The notes under the pieces were generated by a model. That model saw only the letters and a list, made by a program, of their open reading frames with translations, did not search any database and was not told the DNA's origin. 53,652 nt of DNA from Bdellovibrionales bacterium RIFOXYA1_FULL_36_14 (lineage in GTDB: Bacteria; Bdellovibrionota; Bacteriovoracia; Bacteriovoracales; Bacteriovoracaceae), in contig MEPW01000011.1 of the NCBI GenBank assembly GCA_001769975.1, forward strand, positions 1 through 53,652, in the 5' to 3' direction. Position 1 is the first letter of the stretch. Each line of letters starts with the position of its first letter. Below are positions 7,988 to 16,734 of this stretch, one piece after another. Made by a program: the position numbers and the translations under genes.

Positions 7988-9568
7988 ATGTTATGTATTC
8001 TAATGATCCGGTTTATTGTATTTCCTATTCAAATCCTTGTTTTTTTAGCATTTATAATCACTTCTCTTAGTTATTTGCCACATTCTTGGGCCTTAGAAGA
8101 ACGCATAATAATTGAAAAGGAAATACTTGATGAAAGTGGTAATCAATATATTGAAACCCATTATAAACTTCCAGAAAGGAAACTGGTATTTAGAGAAAAA
8201 ATTCAAATTGTTAATGGTAAAAAGATTACCCAATTTCAATATAAATTTGAAAAAGAAAAGCTGCTTTCTATCGATTATTTAAATGAATTCTCACAGATTA
8301 CCAAAAGATTGGTCATTAATCACCGAGGACATACCATAGAAGAAATTTCTTATTTATATCGACTATCTAGTGACAATCACCCTTACGCTTTTGTCAGGAA
8401 AAATGCCATCTTTGATTTTATTATTGCCAACTACAACAACACCAATCTCGCTTTTGAACTAAAAAATATTCTATCGAATGAATCAGAAAGTGAGATCCTA
8501 AGAAAAATCGAAATAGCCCATGACCCCAGCCGAACCCTCGTCGCCATTATCGATTCAGGTGTCGATCACACTCACCCCGATATTGCTTACAAATTCATGA
8601 TCAATTTCGCAGATAAAATCGATGATATCGATAACGACATAAACGGCCTGACTGATGATTTTATTGGTTGGTCGATCCCTCTTCAAAAAGGACTACCCGT
8701 TGAGAAAATCAATCCTTCGTCCGAAACTATTCCCCTTTCCCACGGAACCCACGTCGCGGATATCATGCTCAAAAATATTGATCAGGCTATGCTGCTGCCT
8801 TTTACTGGTGATTACGGAGAAAGTCATTTTCTTGATTTAGCGAACAGAAAGTTTCAAACTTTAAAACCAGTATTTGCAAACTTGAGTTTTCTTTTTCCTC
8901 ATTGGTCTCTCCAAGAAATACCAAAAGAAACTTATTTTTCGTTACAAAACTTAATCAAAAATAATCCAGACACCCTTTTTTTTACAGCGGCTGGTAACGA
9001 TTTTGGAAGAGAGCTAGTAAGTGGTCGCAATGGTCTTTACCCAGCTTCTTTTGAATTTAACAATATCATAACCGTTGGGGCTCTTGATACAAACGAAATT
9101 ATTGAGGACGAAATGGACCGCTATCAAATTGCCCCTTATTCCAATGTTGGTATTGAACACGTAGATATTCTTGCTCCTGGCTCAGACATCGAAGCAGCCT
9201 CTCTTGGCGGTAAAACCATAAGACATACTGGAACTTCTATGGCTTCCCCCTTTGCCTTAAATATAGCTCTAAAAATAAAACTCAACTTTCCCAAGCTGAC
9301 CGGACAGGAAATTAAAAATATTCTTCTTTTTTCTGCCTATATCCCAGACATCGACAAACCTTTTAAAGTTCGCTGTGGTGGAATGATTTTTCCAAGAAGG
9401 GCCATGGAAATTGCAAAAAGATATTCCAACTTAGATTTAATAACCGAATATAAAAACATCAGGCATCTTGCTAAAGAAATACGTTTTGATCCATCTTTTA
9501 GTATGCCAAACGAATCTACTGAATTATCTTATTTTCAAAAACTCGACCTTGTTTGGAATAAAATTTAA
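7988..9568 (+). CDS. Secreted subtilisin-like serine protease (S8 family)
   Basis: A 526-aa endopeptidase with all catalytic residues: Asp189 in AIIDSGVDHTHPDI, His252 in SHGTHVA, oxyanion Asn337 in TAAGND and Ser417 in TGTSMASP. The first 36 residues contain a hydrophobic export segment, then a prodomain-like region of about 140 residues lies before the catalytic domain. The C-terminal 80 residues after the catalytic domain are helical. The predicted start gives a 6-residue leader before MIRFIVFP; the internal ATG at 8006 is an alternative. No ribosome site is convincing. Probably a periplasmic or exported protease. Substrate and partners are unknown. Confidence 0.9.
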   Translation: MLCILMIRFIVFPIQILVFLAFIITSLSYLPHSWALEERIIIEKEILDESGNQYIETHYKLPERKLVFREKIQIVNGKKITQFQYKFEKEKLLSIDYLNEFSQITKRLVINHRGHTIEEISYLYRLSSDNHPYAFVRKNAIFDFIIANYNNTNLAFELKNILSNESESEILRKIEIAHDPSRTLVAIIDSGVDHTHPDIAYKFMINFADKIDDIDNDINGLTDDFIGWSIPLQKGLPVEKINPSSETIPLSHGTHVADIMLKNIDQAMLLPFTGDYGESHFLDLANRKFQTLKPVFANLSFLFPHWSLQEIPKETYFSLQNLIKNNPDTLFFTAAGNDFGRELVSGRNGLYPASFEFNNIITVGALDTNEIIEDEMDRYQIAPYSNVGIEHVDILAPGSDIEAASLGGKTIRHTGTSMASPFALNIALKIKLNFPKLTGQEIKNILLFSAYIPDIDKPFKVRCGGMIFPRRAMEIAKRYSNLDLITEYKNIRHLAKEIRFDPSFSMPNESTELSYFQKLDLVWNKI

Positions 9569-9657
9569 CATTTGTTCTCTTTTAAAAAGAATTGAAATAC
9601 CTCGCAAAGTTTTGTAAATTTTTTCTTTGGGCTTTTTTATATATTTAAGGGAGATTT

Positions 9658-11157
9658 ATGAATAGAGATACTTGGGGTTCCAAAATCGGTTTAATTCTAG
9701 CAATGGCCGGAGGGGCAGTTGGCCTTGGGAATTTTATTCGCTTTCCATTACAAGCCGTAAACAATGGTGGAGGAACTTTCATGATTCCCTATTTCATTGC
9801 TTTTTTTCTCCTGGGAATTCCCCTTATGTTTGTTGAATGGGGACTCGGACGCTTCGGTGGAAGCAAGGGACACGCCACTCTCCCAGGTATTTTTTGTGCA
9901 ATAAAAAACAGCATTACACTTAAACTAATTGGCGTTTTTGGAATTATGATTCCTTTAACCATTATGTCATATTATTCCTTTATTGAATCTTGGACTTTGG
10001 GTTATACCTTTTTCTCTCTCTCCGGAAAATTTGGAGCAGAACTTACCCCAGATCAATCGGCGGCTATTTTTTCTGATTATGCTTCTTTAAAGTCTTTTTG
10101 GTTACCTTATTCTCTTTTTATTCTCATACTATTTTTAAATGGATACATACTTTATAAGGGCATTTCGGGAGGTATTGAAAAAGTAGCAAAAATTCTTATG
10201 CCCCTGCTTTTTGTATTTGCTTTTTTTCTGGTTATTCGAGTTTTTACGCTGGGTACCCCCGATCCCAGTCTACCAGACAATAATATCATAACCGGACTAA
10301 AATTTTTATGGACACCTGATTTTTCTAAACTTGGAGAATTTAAAATTTGGTTGGCAGCTGCTGGTCAAATATTTTTCACTCTCTCCCTCGGACTTGGTGC
10401 CATCGCCTGTTATGCTTCATATGTTAAAAAGGATGACGATATCGTAACCCCCGCTATCGCAACTTCTACAATTAACGAAGTTGCAGAAGTCTGCTTAGGT
10501 GGCTCCATTGCCGTTCCACTCGCCGTAGCTTTTTTTGGGGTTGCCGGTGCTGTAAGTATTGCCGGTAGTGCTGGCCTGGGTTTTGGTTTTGTAACCCTGC
10601 CCCTTTTATTTGCTAAACTACCTTTTGGCTCAGTTTTTTCTTTTATGTGGTTTATCTTATTATTCTTTGCGGCCATCACTTCTTCTCTATCAATGGGTGC
10701 AATAGTTGTTGCTTTTTTCTCCGAAGTAGTTGGTTTTTCTAAAAAAGTTTCTTGCTTAGTTACTATGGGACTGGTTTGTCTACTTGGTCATTGGGCCATT
10801 TTTGCTCCCGGAGCAATTGATGAAATGGATACTTTGGCCGGAACTTATGGACTGGTTCTTTTTGCTTTAATTGAAATCTATGTTTGGGTTTACCTTTTCG
10901 GCTTCAATGCTTCTTGGGAAGAACTTGTTCGAGGTTCACATATCAAACTCTGGAGCGGAATAAAATGGATCATCGCTATTATTACCCCACTATACTTAAT
11001 AATAATTATTTCGGGATGGTTATACCAGGATGCTGGTAAAGTTTTTTTTCTTCAAGGTGTTCCCGAAAACGAAATAATTTACCGTTCACTAACCCGTATT
11101 ATTCTTTTCATAATCTTTATTTTCTTAAGTATTCTCGCCTTAAGAAAAAAGAAATAA
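9658..11157 (+). CDS. Sodium:neurotransmitter symporter family (SLC6/NSS) transporter
   Basis: A 499-aa inner-membrane transporter that would import an amino acid or related solute with Na+. The N-terminus WGSKIGLILAMAGGAVGLGN followed by FIRFPL is the unwound TM1 signature of the LeuT fold, and about 12 membrane helices follow. The GGTFMIPYFIAFFLLGIP segment and the LSLGLGAIACYASY helix are also typical. The start is fixed by an AAGGGAGATTT ribosome site directly upstream. It is monocistronic between the subtilase and tRNA-Ser(CGA). Substrate cannot be assigned from sequence alone. Confidence 0.92.
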   Translation: MNRDTWGSKIGLILAMAGGAVGLGNFIRFPLQAVNNGGGTFMIPYFIAFFLLGIPLMFVEWGLGRFGGSKGHATLPGIFCAIKNSITLKLIGVFGIMIPLTIMSYYSFIESWTLGYTFFSLSGKFGAELTPDQSAAIFSDYASLKSFWLPYSLFILILFLNGYILYKGISGGIEKVAKILMPLLFVFAFFLVIRVFTLGTPDPSLPDNNIITGLKFLWTPDFSKLGEFKIWLAAAGQIFFTLSLGLGAIACYASYVKKDDDIVTPAIATSTINEVAEVCLGGSIAVPLAVAFFGVAGAVSIAGSAGLGFGFVTLPLLFAKLPFGSVFSFMWFILLFFAAITSSLSMGAIVVAFFSEVVGFSKKVSCLVTMGLVCLLGHWAIFAPGAIDEMDTLAGTYGLVLFALIEIYVWVYLFGFNASWEELVRGSHIKLWSGIKWIIAIITPLYLIIIISGWLYQDAGKVFFLQGVPENEIIYRSLTRIILFIIFIFLSILALRKKK

Positions 11158-11229
11158 GAAACACATTCATACATCCTTTTTGGGACTTGATACGTTAAAA
11201 AAGTAGAGTTATAACTTAAAATAAAATGG

Positions 11230-11320
11230 GGAGAGATGCCGGAGTGGTCGAACGGGATGGTTTCGAAAACCATTGATCGCTTTTTGCGGTCCGGGGGTTC
11301 GAATCCCCCTTTCTCCGCCA
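11230..11320 (+). tRNA. tRNA-Ser(CGA)
   Basis: Complete type II tRNA. Acceptor GGAGAGA pairs with TTTCTCC with one G-T pair; discriminator G and encoded CCA. The anticodon arm is ATGGT-TTCGAAA-ACCAT, anticodon CGA, and there is a long variable arm. T arm GGGGG-TTCGAAT-CCCCC. Confidence 0.97.
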
Positions 11321-11385
11321 TTTCTTATCTTGCTTCATTAAGTTGATAATTACTAAAAATTTATCACAACCTCCATTCCACCACT

Positions 11386-12744
11386 TCATCTAAGATTCCC
11401 TCTTTTCATAGAGGCATACGTTCCCAATAAACACAAAACCGCAAAGAGAGTAAAGGCATATTTAGCCGCTACTAAAAACGTTTCATAATTTTCAGGCACA
11501 ATTTTCACCCTTCCAAGCAACAAAGAAAAAAGTCCCATAACAATTACCATACTAAAAATCTGGCCTCCAAAGCGCATCGTCCCTAGCGTACTTGAAGCAA
11601 TTGCATAGTCTTTTTTATCAATGGCACTGATTGCAGCATTTGTATTCGGGGAAGAAAAAAGTGCAAACCCCATACCCATAAAAATTAGTGCTGTATAAAC
11701 TGTAAAAATTTCGGTGGTGCTACTTAAAAAAGCAAGGAAAACAAGTCCTCCAAAAGTCATAAACATTCCAGCTGAAGCCACTAATCGTGGTTCTATTTTG
11801 TCAGAAAGTGTCCCCATTAACGGAGAGAAAATTGCCATAATCACGGGCTGAACCATCAAAATCATCCCCGCTTCTTTGGGTGTCAGCCCTTTTATATACT
11901 GCAAATATAGACTAAGTAAAAATCCAACTCCTGCAGTTGCACTATAATGAATAAGCGCTGCCAGATTTGAATAAGCGAAAACAGGATTATTGTGAAATAA
12001 ACTAATCTTAAATAACGGTGAAGGTGTATGGCTTTGATAAAAAACAAAAGGTAAAAACAAGATTATTCCCATTAGAATCAAGCTATATCCCAACATGGAT
12101 GGCAAAATTGAAAATCCGTACGTTAAACTAGCCAGAATCGATCCGTAAAAAACACTTCCTTTCCAATCAAAAATTTCTATCGCAGCTTTAATTGATTCAT
12201 CTTTGATTTTAAAATAAATTAAAAAGACTGCTATGGCTGACATGAAAATCGGTATATAAAAAATAGATTCCCAACCAAAGCTTTGAACCAAAAATCCTCC
12301 GAGCACCGGCCCTGACGACAGACCGACATAAACTGAAGCCGCATGTATGCCAAAAACTTTCCCTCGTTGATTTATAGGAAAAGCATTAGCAAGTAAGGCC
12401 ATACTGGTTCCATAACTAAATGAAATTGAAATTCCTTGAATACATCTAATGAGCAAGAAAAAAAAAGTATTTGGTGCAAATATAACCAAAATACTGGAAA
12501 AAAGTAGTAATACATTCCCAATAAAAAGAAATTTTTTACGTCCGTATATGTCGGCTAACCTACCAACAGGGATAAGACATATTGCCGATGATAGCAAAAA
12601 AATAGTGGTAGCCCAGTTCAGCTCGATCGCATTCATGTTTAAATCAACCGCAAGCACAGGCGCAGCAACGTTGATAGCCGCTCCCATAAAAGGTGCCACA
12701 AATCCATTTAACAATGCAATAGACAACACTATCCATTTATTCAT
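11386..12744 (-). CDS. Major facilitator superfamily exporter, DHA family-like
   Basis: A 452-aa MFS permease with 12 or more membrane helices. Motif A after TM2 reads GRLADIYGRKK; TM4 carries LIRCIQGISISFSYG; TM5 has the antiporter motif C-like GLSSGPVLGGFLVQSFGWESIFYI. This pattern is that of proton-coupled drug exporters related to EmrB/QacA, but the length suggests 12-14 helices and the substrate is unknown. The start ATG overlaps the stop of a possible 21-codon leader ORF as TAATG. No regulator sits next to it. Confidence 0.85.
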   Translation of the reverse strand: MNKWIVLSIALLNGFVAPFMGAAINVAAPVLAVDLNMNAIELNWATTIFLLSSAICLIPVGRLADIYGRKKFLFIGNVLLLFSSILVIFAPNTFFFLLIRCIQGISISFSYGTSMALLANAFPINQRGKVFGIHAASVYVGLSSGPVLGGFLVQSFGWESIFYIPIFMSAIAVFLIYFKIKDESIKAAIEIFDWKGSVFYGSILASLTYGFSILPSMLGYSLILMGIILFLPFVFYQSHTPSPLFKISLFHNNPVFAYSNLAALIHYSATAGVGFLLSLYLQYIKGLTPKEAGMILMVQPVIMAIFSPLMGTLSDKIEPRLVASAGMFMTFGGLVFLAFLSSTTEIFTVYTALIFMGMGFALFSSPNTNAAISAIDKKDYAIASSTLGTMRFGGQIFSMVIVMGLFSLLLGRVKIVPENYETFLVAAKYAFTLFAVLCLLGTYASMKRGNLR

Positions 12745-12809
12745 TATTTACCTTTTGCTTTTTGAAGTTCGTCAATTATGTTTTCTTTAAATTTAATCAA
12801 AGTATCCAC
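12744..12809 (-). CDS. Possible 21-aa leader ORF ahead of the MFS gene
   Basis: A short frame from a GTG codon (VDTLIKFKENIIDELQKAKG) ends in TAA that overlaps the ATG of the MFS gene by one base (TAATG), the arrangement seen in translational coupling. There is only a weak AAAGAG sequence upstream. It could be a regulatory leader peptide or chance. Confidence 0.25.
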   Translation of the reverse strand: MDTLIKFKENIIDELQKAKGK

Positions 12810-12939
12810 TCTTTGTTAAGCTTCAAAGTTATCTTCAATATACAAAGATCTTTACCGTATATATATATAACAATTAAATAAAGGATTTGTCCGCGTACAC
12901 TTTAGAATAAGTTGATTCAGACGATTAGAAATTTACTTA

Positions 12940-14364
12940 TTAAACAAGCATCTTTTGTTTTTCAAATGCCAAAGTAACCACTGCTCCACTAGGTACTTTG
13001 TTTGCAAAATTTATATCGATATTCATTATTTCAGATAATTTTAAACATAATATCAGTCCTGCTCCATGTGAATGTAGCAACTGGTCTAAGTTATTCTCAT
13101 TCTTCATATCTTCTAAAAATTTTCTGGAGTACGGAAAACCTGGACCGCTATCGCTGATAGCAATTTCAACCCAGTCACCCTTTGTAGATAAATGTATTTG
13201 TGGAGGCGTTTCGTGTCCATTACCGTGCTCAATCGAATTTCTTAGAATATTTGAACAAAGTATCCAAAAATAATCTTTATTCACGCTGACCAAGGCTTGT
13301 TCTGATTCAACACTATCTTCAACACATACTTCATATTTATAAACGTGTTGAAATTCTTTAGCGGTAGATTTTAATAATTTTTTAAGATCAACATTTTCTT
13401 CAAAATGAACCATGCTATCTATGTAAGCTAAACCACAAATATTGTTTACAATAGAACGTATCCTTAATATATCTGTAACAGCCTGGGCACAAAAAATGTC
13501 ATTTTTTTCTTTAGCAGTATCATTATTTCCAACTTCTCGTCTGGTTAATTCAATTTCATTCAACAAATTGGTAAGCGGTGCCTTGATTTCATGGGCCAAA
13601 AATCTACCAAGATTTTCTTGGCACACTAGCGATCTTTGCGCACGAAAAATTAGTTCATTTACAGAAATTATAATCTCATTTAAAAAAAGATTGTCGGGGT
13701 GCTGTTTTATTTGCCTCCACTGTGAGGGGGGATAATTTTTAATCTTTTGGATCTCTATGGAAATTTGATTGATGGGAAATAATAGTTTTTTAGAGAATAA
13801 AAAAAACACTGGAAAAAAAAGCAAAATGATGAGAGCAGCTACAAGCGCAGTTTGCATTATAGCATCCACTGTAATTTTTTCAACGTCTTCGATTGAAGAA
13901 AACAATTCAATAAAACGTTCTTGCTGACTATCAATTTTAAAGGATTTTACGCTTTTAAGATAATTTTTTTTAGCAATATTAACAATTTTAAACGTTCCAT
14001 CCACAATATCTTTTCGGTCAATGTCAAATTCATTTTCACTAGAATAATTTTGCTGGATTATGCTTTGATCCTCGCTCCATACCCTTATTAACCTTATGTT
14101 GTCTAACTTTTCAATAAGCTTTGTGGCTATATCAAACGACATTTTTTCATCAAAAGTGGTTTTGTATACCGACGTATAAGAAGAAACAAACAATTCTGAA
14201 ACAATATCCAATTTATTGTGAAAATACTTTTCTTTGCTGCTTCTAGCTGTCATATACATCATGAATGTTACTAAAACGTAAACAGCTATCGAAACAGTTA
14301 TAAACCCAAATAACAATTTGATTAATATTTGGTTATTAATTTTAAATGATTTTAAATTCACCAA
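12940..14364 (-). CDS. Membrane sensor histidine kinase
   Basis: A 474-aa kinase. TM1 is near residues 15-38, a periplasmic sensor of about 135 residues follows, and TM2 is near 172-191. A HAMP-like linker leads to the dimerisation domain with phospho-acceptor His258 in FLAHEIKAPLTNLL, then the ATPase domain with N box NSIEHG and a G1 box DSGPGFP; the G2 region is HGAGLILCLKLSEIM. Its start overlaps the end of the response regulator gene by 7 bases, so the pair is co-translated and certainly cognate. Signal unknown. The pair lies next to the stress-type cluster at 15-19 kb, which may be its regulon; that is inference. Confidence 0.9.
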   Translation of the reverse strand: MVNLKSFKINNQILIKLLFGFITVSIAVYVLVTFMMYMTARSSKEKYFHNKLDIVSELFVSSYTSVYKTTFDEKMSFDIATKLIEKLDNIRLIRVWSEDQSIIQQNYSSENEFDIDRKDIVDGTFKIVNIAKKNYLKSVKSFKIDSQQERFIELFSSIEDVEKITVDAIMQTALVAALIILLFFPVFFLFSKKLLFPINQISIEIQKIKNYPPSQWRQIKQHPDNLFLNEIIISVNELIFRAQRSLVCQENLGRFLAHEIKAPLTNLLNEIELTRREVGNNDTAKEKNDIFCAQAVTDILRIRSIVNNICGLAYIDSMVHFEENVDLKKLLKSTAKEFQHVYKYEVCVEDSVESEQALVSVNKDYFWILCSNILRNSIEHGNGHETPPQIHLSTKGDWVEIAISDSGPGFPYSRKFLEDMKNENNLDQLLHSHGAGLILCLKLSEIMNIDINFANKVPSGAVVTLAFEKQKMLV

Positions 14365-15041
14365 GCTTGAGTGTTAGATAATATATAACCACTCCCTCGT
14401 CGTGAAATTATTAATGGTTCGCAACTGGCAAAATTTATTTTTTTACGAAGTTTCGCAATTGCTACATCGACTACATTGGAACCAGTATCGATATTATAAC
14501 CCCAAACTCGATCAAGTAATTCTGTACGGGAATGAATTTTCTGGGGATTTTTAACAAAAATAGTCATTAATTTAAATTCATACGGACTTAGATGAATGAC
14601 CTTACCAGCCCTTTGCATTTTTTGCCCATCAAGCTCTAAGGTAATATCTTCATAATTAATAATTGATTCTGGTGATGAAGTTTCTTTCTTGACCAATTTC
14701 TTAACCCGAAGACTCAATTCATGATATTGAAAAGGTTTTTCTAAATAATCATCTGCACCAACTTCAAGACCTTTTATCCGATTAATTGAACCGGACAAAG
14801 CACTTAAAATCAGAATCTTAATGTTAGGACGAAGCGATCTAATCGTTTTAATCCAACTTACGGCATCAAGTTTTCCAATTAAGCGGTCCATAATCAAAAT
14901 GTCGAACGCTTGTTCTTGAAGTGTATCAATAAGCTGATTTATCACCGTAAAAATTTCAACTTGATACGCTTCAACTTTTAAACCGTCAGCAATAAATTTT
15001 GCTACTCGCACATCATCTTCTAAAATTGCCACTCTGGCCAT
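14358..15041 (-). CDS. OmpR-family response regulator
   Basis: A 227-aa two-domain transcription regulator. The receiver domain has the acidic pair in LEDD, phospho-acceptor Asp52 in ILIMDRLIG, and the conserved Lys in DDYLEKPF. A winged-helix DNA-binding domain follows (LSPYEFKLMTIFVKNP, ELLDRVWGYN, VDVAIAKLRKKI, RRGSGYIL). Position 53 after the aspartate is Arg and the T/S switch sits in LILSALSG. It is the first gene of the operon; its upstream region (15042-15262) holds a 20-bp palindrome and a CRP-like site, so autoregulation and catabolite-type control are both possible. Confidence 0.92.
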   Translation of the reverse strand: MARVAILEDDVRVAKFIADGLKVEAYQVEIFTVINQLIDTLQEQAFDILIMDRLIGKLDAVSWIKTIRSLRPNIKILILSALSGSINRIKGLEVGADDYLEKPFQYHELSLRVKKLVKKETSSPESIINYEDITLELDGQKMQRAGKVIHLSPYEFKLMTIFVKNPQKIHSRTELLDRVWGYNIDTGSNVVDVAIAKLRKKINFASCEPLIISRRGSGYILSNTQAW

Positions 15042-15122
15042 AAGACTAAAACCTTTGTTTATTCGTAATTATCCTATTCTCAAAAGTTGTTATATAACTT
15101 AACTGCTGAACGTGCATCTACT

Positions 15123-15142
15123 TATTAACAACGTTGTTAATA
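15123..15142. promoter_or_regulatory. 20-bp perfect palindrome upstream of response regulator
   Basis: TATTAACAACGTTGTTAATA reads the same on both strands. It lies 82-101 bases before the response regulator start and is a candidate operator for a dimeric DNA-binding protein. It has no T-tract, so a terminator is unlikely. Confidence 0.45.
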
Positions 15143-15213
15143 TTTCAAACCCACATCAAAAATTCAAGAATTAACAATAATTTTTTTTAACATAAAAATT
15201 AACAAATCTTCAT

Positions 15214-15231
15214 CTGTGATTCATTTCACAG
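15214..15231. promoter_or_regulatory. CRP/FNR-type binding site
   Basis: CTGTGATTCATTTCACAG contains the perfect CRP half-sites TGTGA-N6-TCACA. It sits in the gap between the 87-aa gene (ends 15263) and the response regulator (starts 15041), about 173 bases upstream of the latter. Assignment is by consensus match only. Confidence 0.5.
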
Positions 15232-15262
15232 CCCATGTCTATATATGTTCTACAAGCTTTTC

Positions 15263-15526
15263 CTATTGGGTAACATCATTGGATCTCTCTATTCTGGTTG
15301 CCTGAAAAACTCTTAAATCATTTTCATTAGATGATGAAATAAAATTTCCCGAGATTTTTACTTTTTGATTTTTAAAAAATTTAAAATTGGAATCCAAATT
15401 TTTACCTTTTAAAATAATATCCTCATCCTTGTCCGTATAAACACTGTATTCAACCACTTCATCGTTACTATTCCAACTGATCGGACTCAAAACTCCGGTT
15501 ACGATCTTTGACCTGGTAGCTTTCAT
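15263..15526 (-). CDS. Small protein of unknown function, paralogue 1
   Basis: An 87-aa protein about 65% identical to the one at 16112-16375. Shared blocks are KIVTGVLSPI, WNSNDE, YSVYT, EDIIL, LDSNF, FFKNQKVK, GNF and SSSN. The pattern of alternating strands with an N-terminal TGxLxP motif suggests a small OB- or SH3-like barrel, but I do not recognise the family. The ribosome site AGGAG precedes the ATG. It shares a conserved upstream element (15576-15606) with the paralogue, so both are probably controlled together. The HPF-like gene lies between the two copies. Confidence 0.75.
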   Translation of the reverse strand: MKATRSKIVTGVLSPISWNSNDEVVEYSVYTDKDEDIILKGKNLDSNFKFFKNQKVKISGNFISSSNENDLRVFQATRIERSNDVTQ

Positions 15527-15575
15527 TTTTTTTCTCCTATGTAAATATAACTTTTACTTATTTTATGGCCATATA

Positions 15576-15606
15576 ACTAACACAAGTTTTATGACAGAAT
15601 ACCCAA
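15576..15606 (-). promoter_or_regulatory. Conserved element upstream of small paralogue 1
   Basis: On the minus strand the core reads GGTATTCTGT-x-ATAAA-...-TGTTAG and closely matches 16416-16447 in front of the second paralogue. GGTATT and GTTAG are 16-17 bases apart, a spacing that would suit an alternative sigma-factor promoter; this is inference. Confidence 0.45.
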
Positions 15607-15712
15607 CAAATTATTAAATTTTGTTCATATTTAAATCCACCAACAATATAATCTTTTCACTGCTTAACCAGTATCCTGCCAATATTTTCTAAATCCTGAA
15701 TACCCCAACTTT

Positions 15713-16066
15713 CTAAAACGCTGAACTAGATTTTAGCTGAAGTAGCGCTACATCATCTTTTGTGTTACCCATGTGATGCTGGTGTTTTTTTTGTATTAAC
15801 ACTTCCTTGTCGGTCTCAACTAAACGCATAAGCCTTTTAACCGCTTTATTAATACAAACATTCATTTGCATGCCAGAAGCTTCCCCGGAATAAACCTTGG
15901 AGCCAGAGTTCAATGATATTTTTACACAAATACCTTTTTTAAGGTTTAAAATTTTACAATTAACTTTCGGGTCATCCAATATCTTTTCAAATTTTTTACA
16001 TTCCTTATTCACATGTTTCTCTATTACTGAAAGTCCCTTATTTTTAATTGTCAGTGCCAAACCCAT
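15713..16066 (-). CDS. HPF/RaiA-like ribosome-associated protein
   Basis: A 117-aa protein with the beta-alpha-beta-beta-beta-alpha pattern of the hibernation promoting factor/RaiA (sigma-54 modulation) family: a first strand LALTIKNKGL, helix VIEKHVNKECKKFEKIL, strands NCKILNLKKGICVKISL and KVYSGEASG, then helix MNVCINKAVKRLMRLVE. Such proteins bind the 30S decoding region and idle ribosomes in stationary phase. Length is that of short HPF, with a polar, His-containing tail (KKHQHH). The start has an AAGGAG ribosome site. It is immediately downstream of small paralogue 2 and probably in one operon with it. Similarity is moderate, so a relative with a different role is possible. Confidence 0.65.
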   Translation of the reverse strand: MGLALTIKNKGLSVIEKHVNKECKKFEKILDDPKVNCKILNLKKGICVKISLNSGSKVYSGEASGMQMNVCINKAVKRLMRLVETDKEVLIQKKHQHHMGNTKDDVALLQLKSSSAF

Positions 16067-16111
16067 AAGTTTTCTCCTTTTTAATTTATTTAAAATCTGA
16101 GTGACTTCTAC

Positions 16112-16375
16112 CTAAGCAGCATTGTTTAATTTTTGAATTTTGGACGCTTTGAAAACTCGTAAATCATCCTCATTATTAGATGATGAAAGAAAATTTCCCA
16201 AAACTTTTACTTTTTGATTTTTAAAAAATCTAAAGTTAGAATCCAAGTTGTTTCCTCTCAAAATAATATCCTCATCATTCTCTGTATAAACACTGTACTC
16301 AATAATTTCATCGTTTGAATTCCATCTGATTGGACTTAAAACACCGGTTACGATTTTTTGTTTGTTAGTTTTCAT
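16112..16375 (-). CDS. Small protein of unknown function, paralogue 2
   Basis: An 87-aa protein, paralogue of 15263-15526, with the same KIVTGVLSPI, EYSVYT and FFKNQKVK blocks; one extra residue is in the SSSNNEDD loop. An AGGAG ribosome site precedes the start. It is followed 45 bases later by the HPF-like gene. The tandem copies around HPF suggest a local duplication. Function unknown; a possible barrel-like nucleic-acid or ribosome binding role would be speculation. Confidence 0.75.
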   Translation of the reverse strand: MKTNKQKIVTGVLSPIRWNSNDEIIEYSVYTENDEDIILRGNNLDSNFRFFKNQKVKVLGNFLSSSNNEDDLRVFKASKIQKLNNAA

Positions 16376-16734
16376 TCCATGCTCCTAATTAATTTATGTG
16401 GTTTCGAATGAGTCAAGCTAACATATGATTTATTACAGAATACCAAACATAAAATTAAATTATGTTAATACTAAACTACGCCATTAATTCTTTTTTAGGC
16501 TCTTTTTTCTCTTAGGACCTTATGGTCTTCAACCGTTGTCGCTCCTCAGATTGACAAGCACCTAAACTTCTATCGTAAATTTAATTTACGGCTAAAACTC
16601 GACCTGATAGCCAGTTCAAGCAAAAGAGAATTTATGAACATTATTTAATTCTGGGTTTGATATTTATTCATAATCGTTATGTTAATTTCCCATCCATTAG
16701 CAGACTACTGGGACAGAAACGAAAAGATTTAACC
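16376..16734. other. Non-coding stretch with shared element and hairpins
   Basis: No convincing gene here. It holds the conserved element at 16416-16447, a short hairpin GACC-TTAT-GGTC (16516-16527) and a 7-bp hairpin CGTAAAT-TTA-ATTTACG (16574-16590). The mixture is compatible with a structured untranslated RNA, but I match it to no known family. Confidence 0.35.
16416..16447 (-). promoter_or_regulatory. Conserved element upstream of small paralogue 2
   Basis: Minus-strand core GGTATTCTGT-x-ATAAA-...-TGTTAG, the counterpart of 15576-15606, 41-72 bases before the start of paralogue 2. Conservation stops at its edges while the nearby spacer diverges. Confidence 0.45.

Noticed and set aside
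15214-15231. A transcription terminator.
   Set aside because: The hairpin has no T-tract in either direction, and the half-sites match CRP too well.
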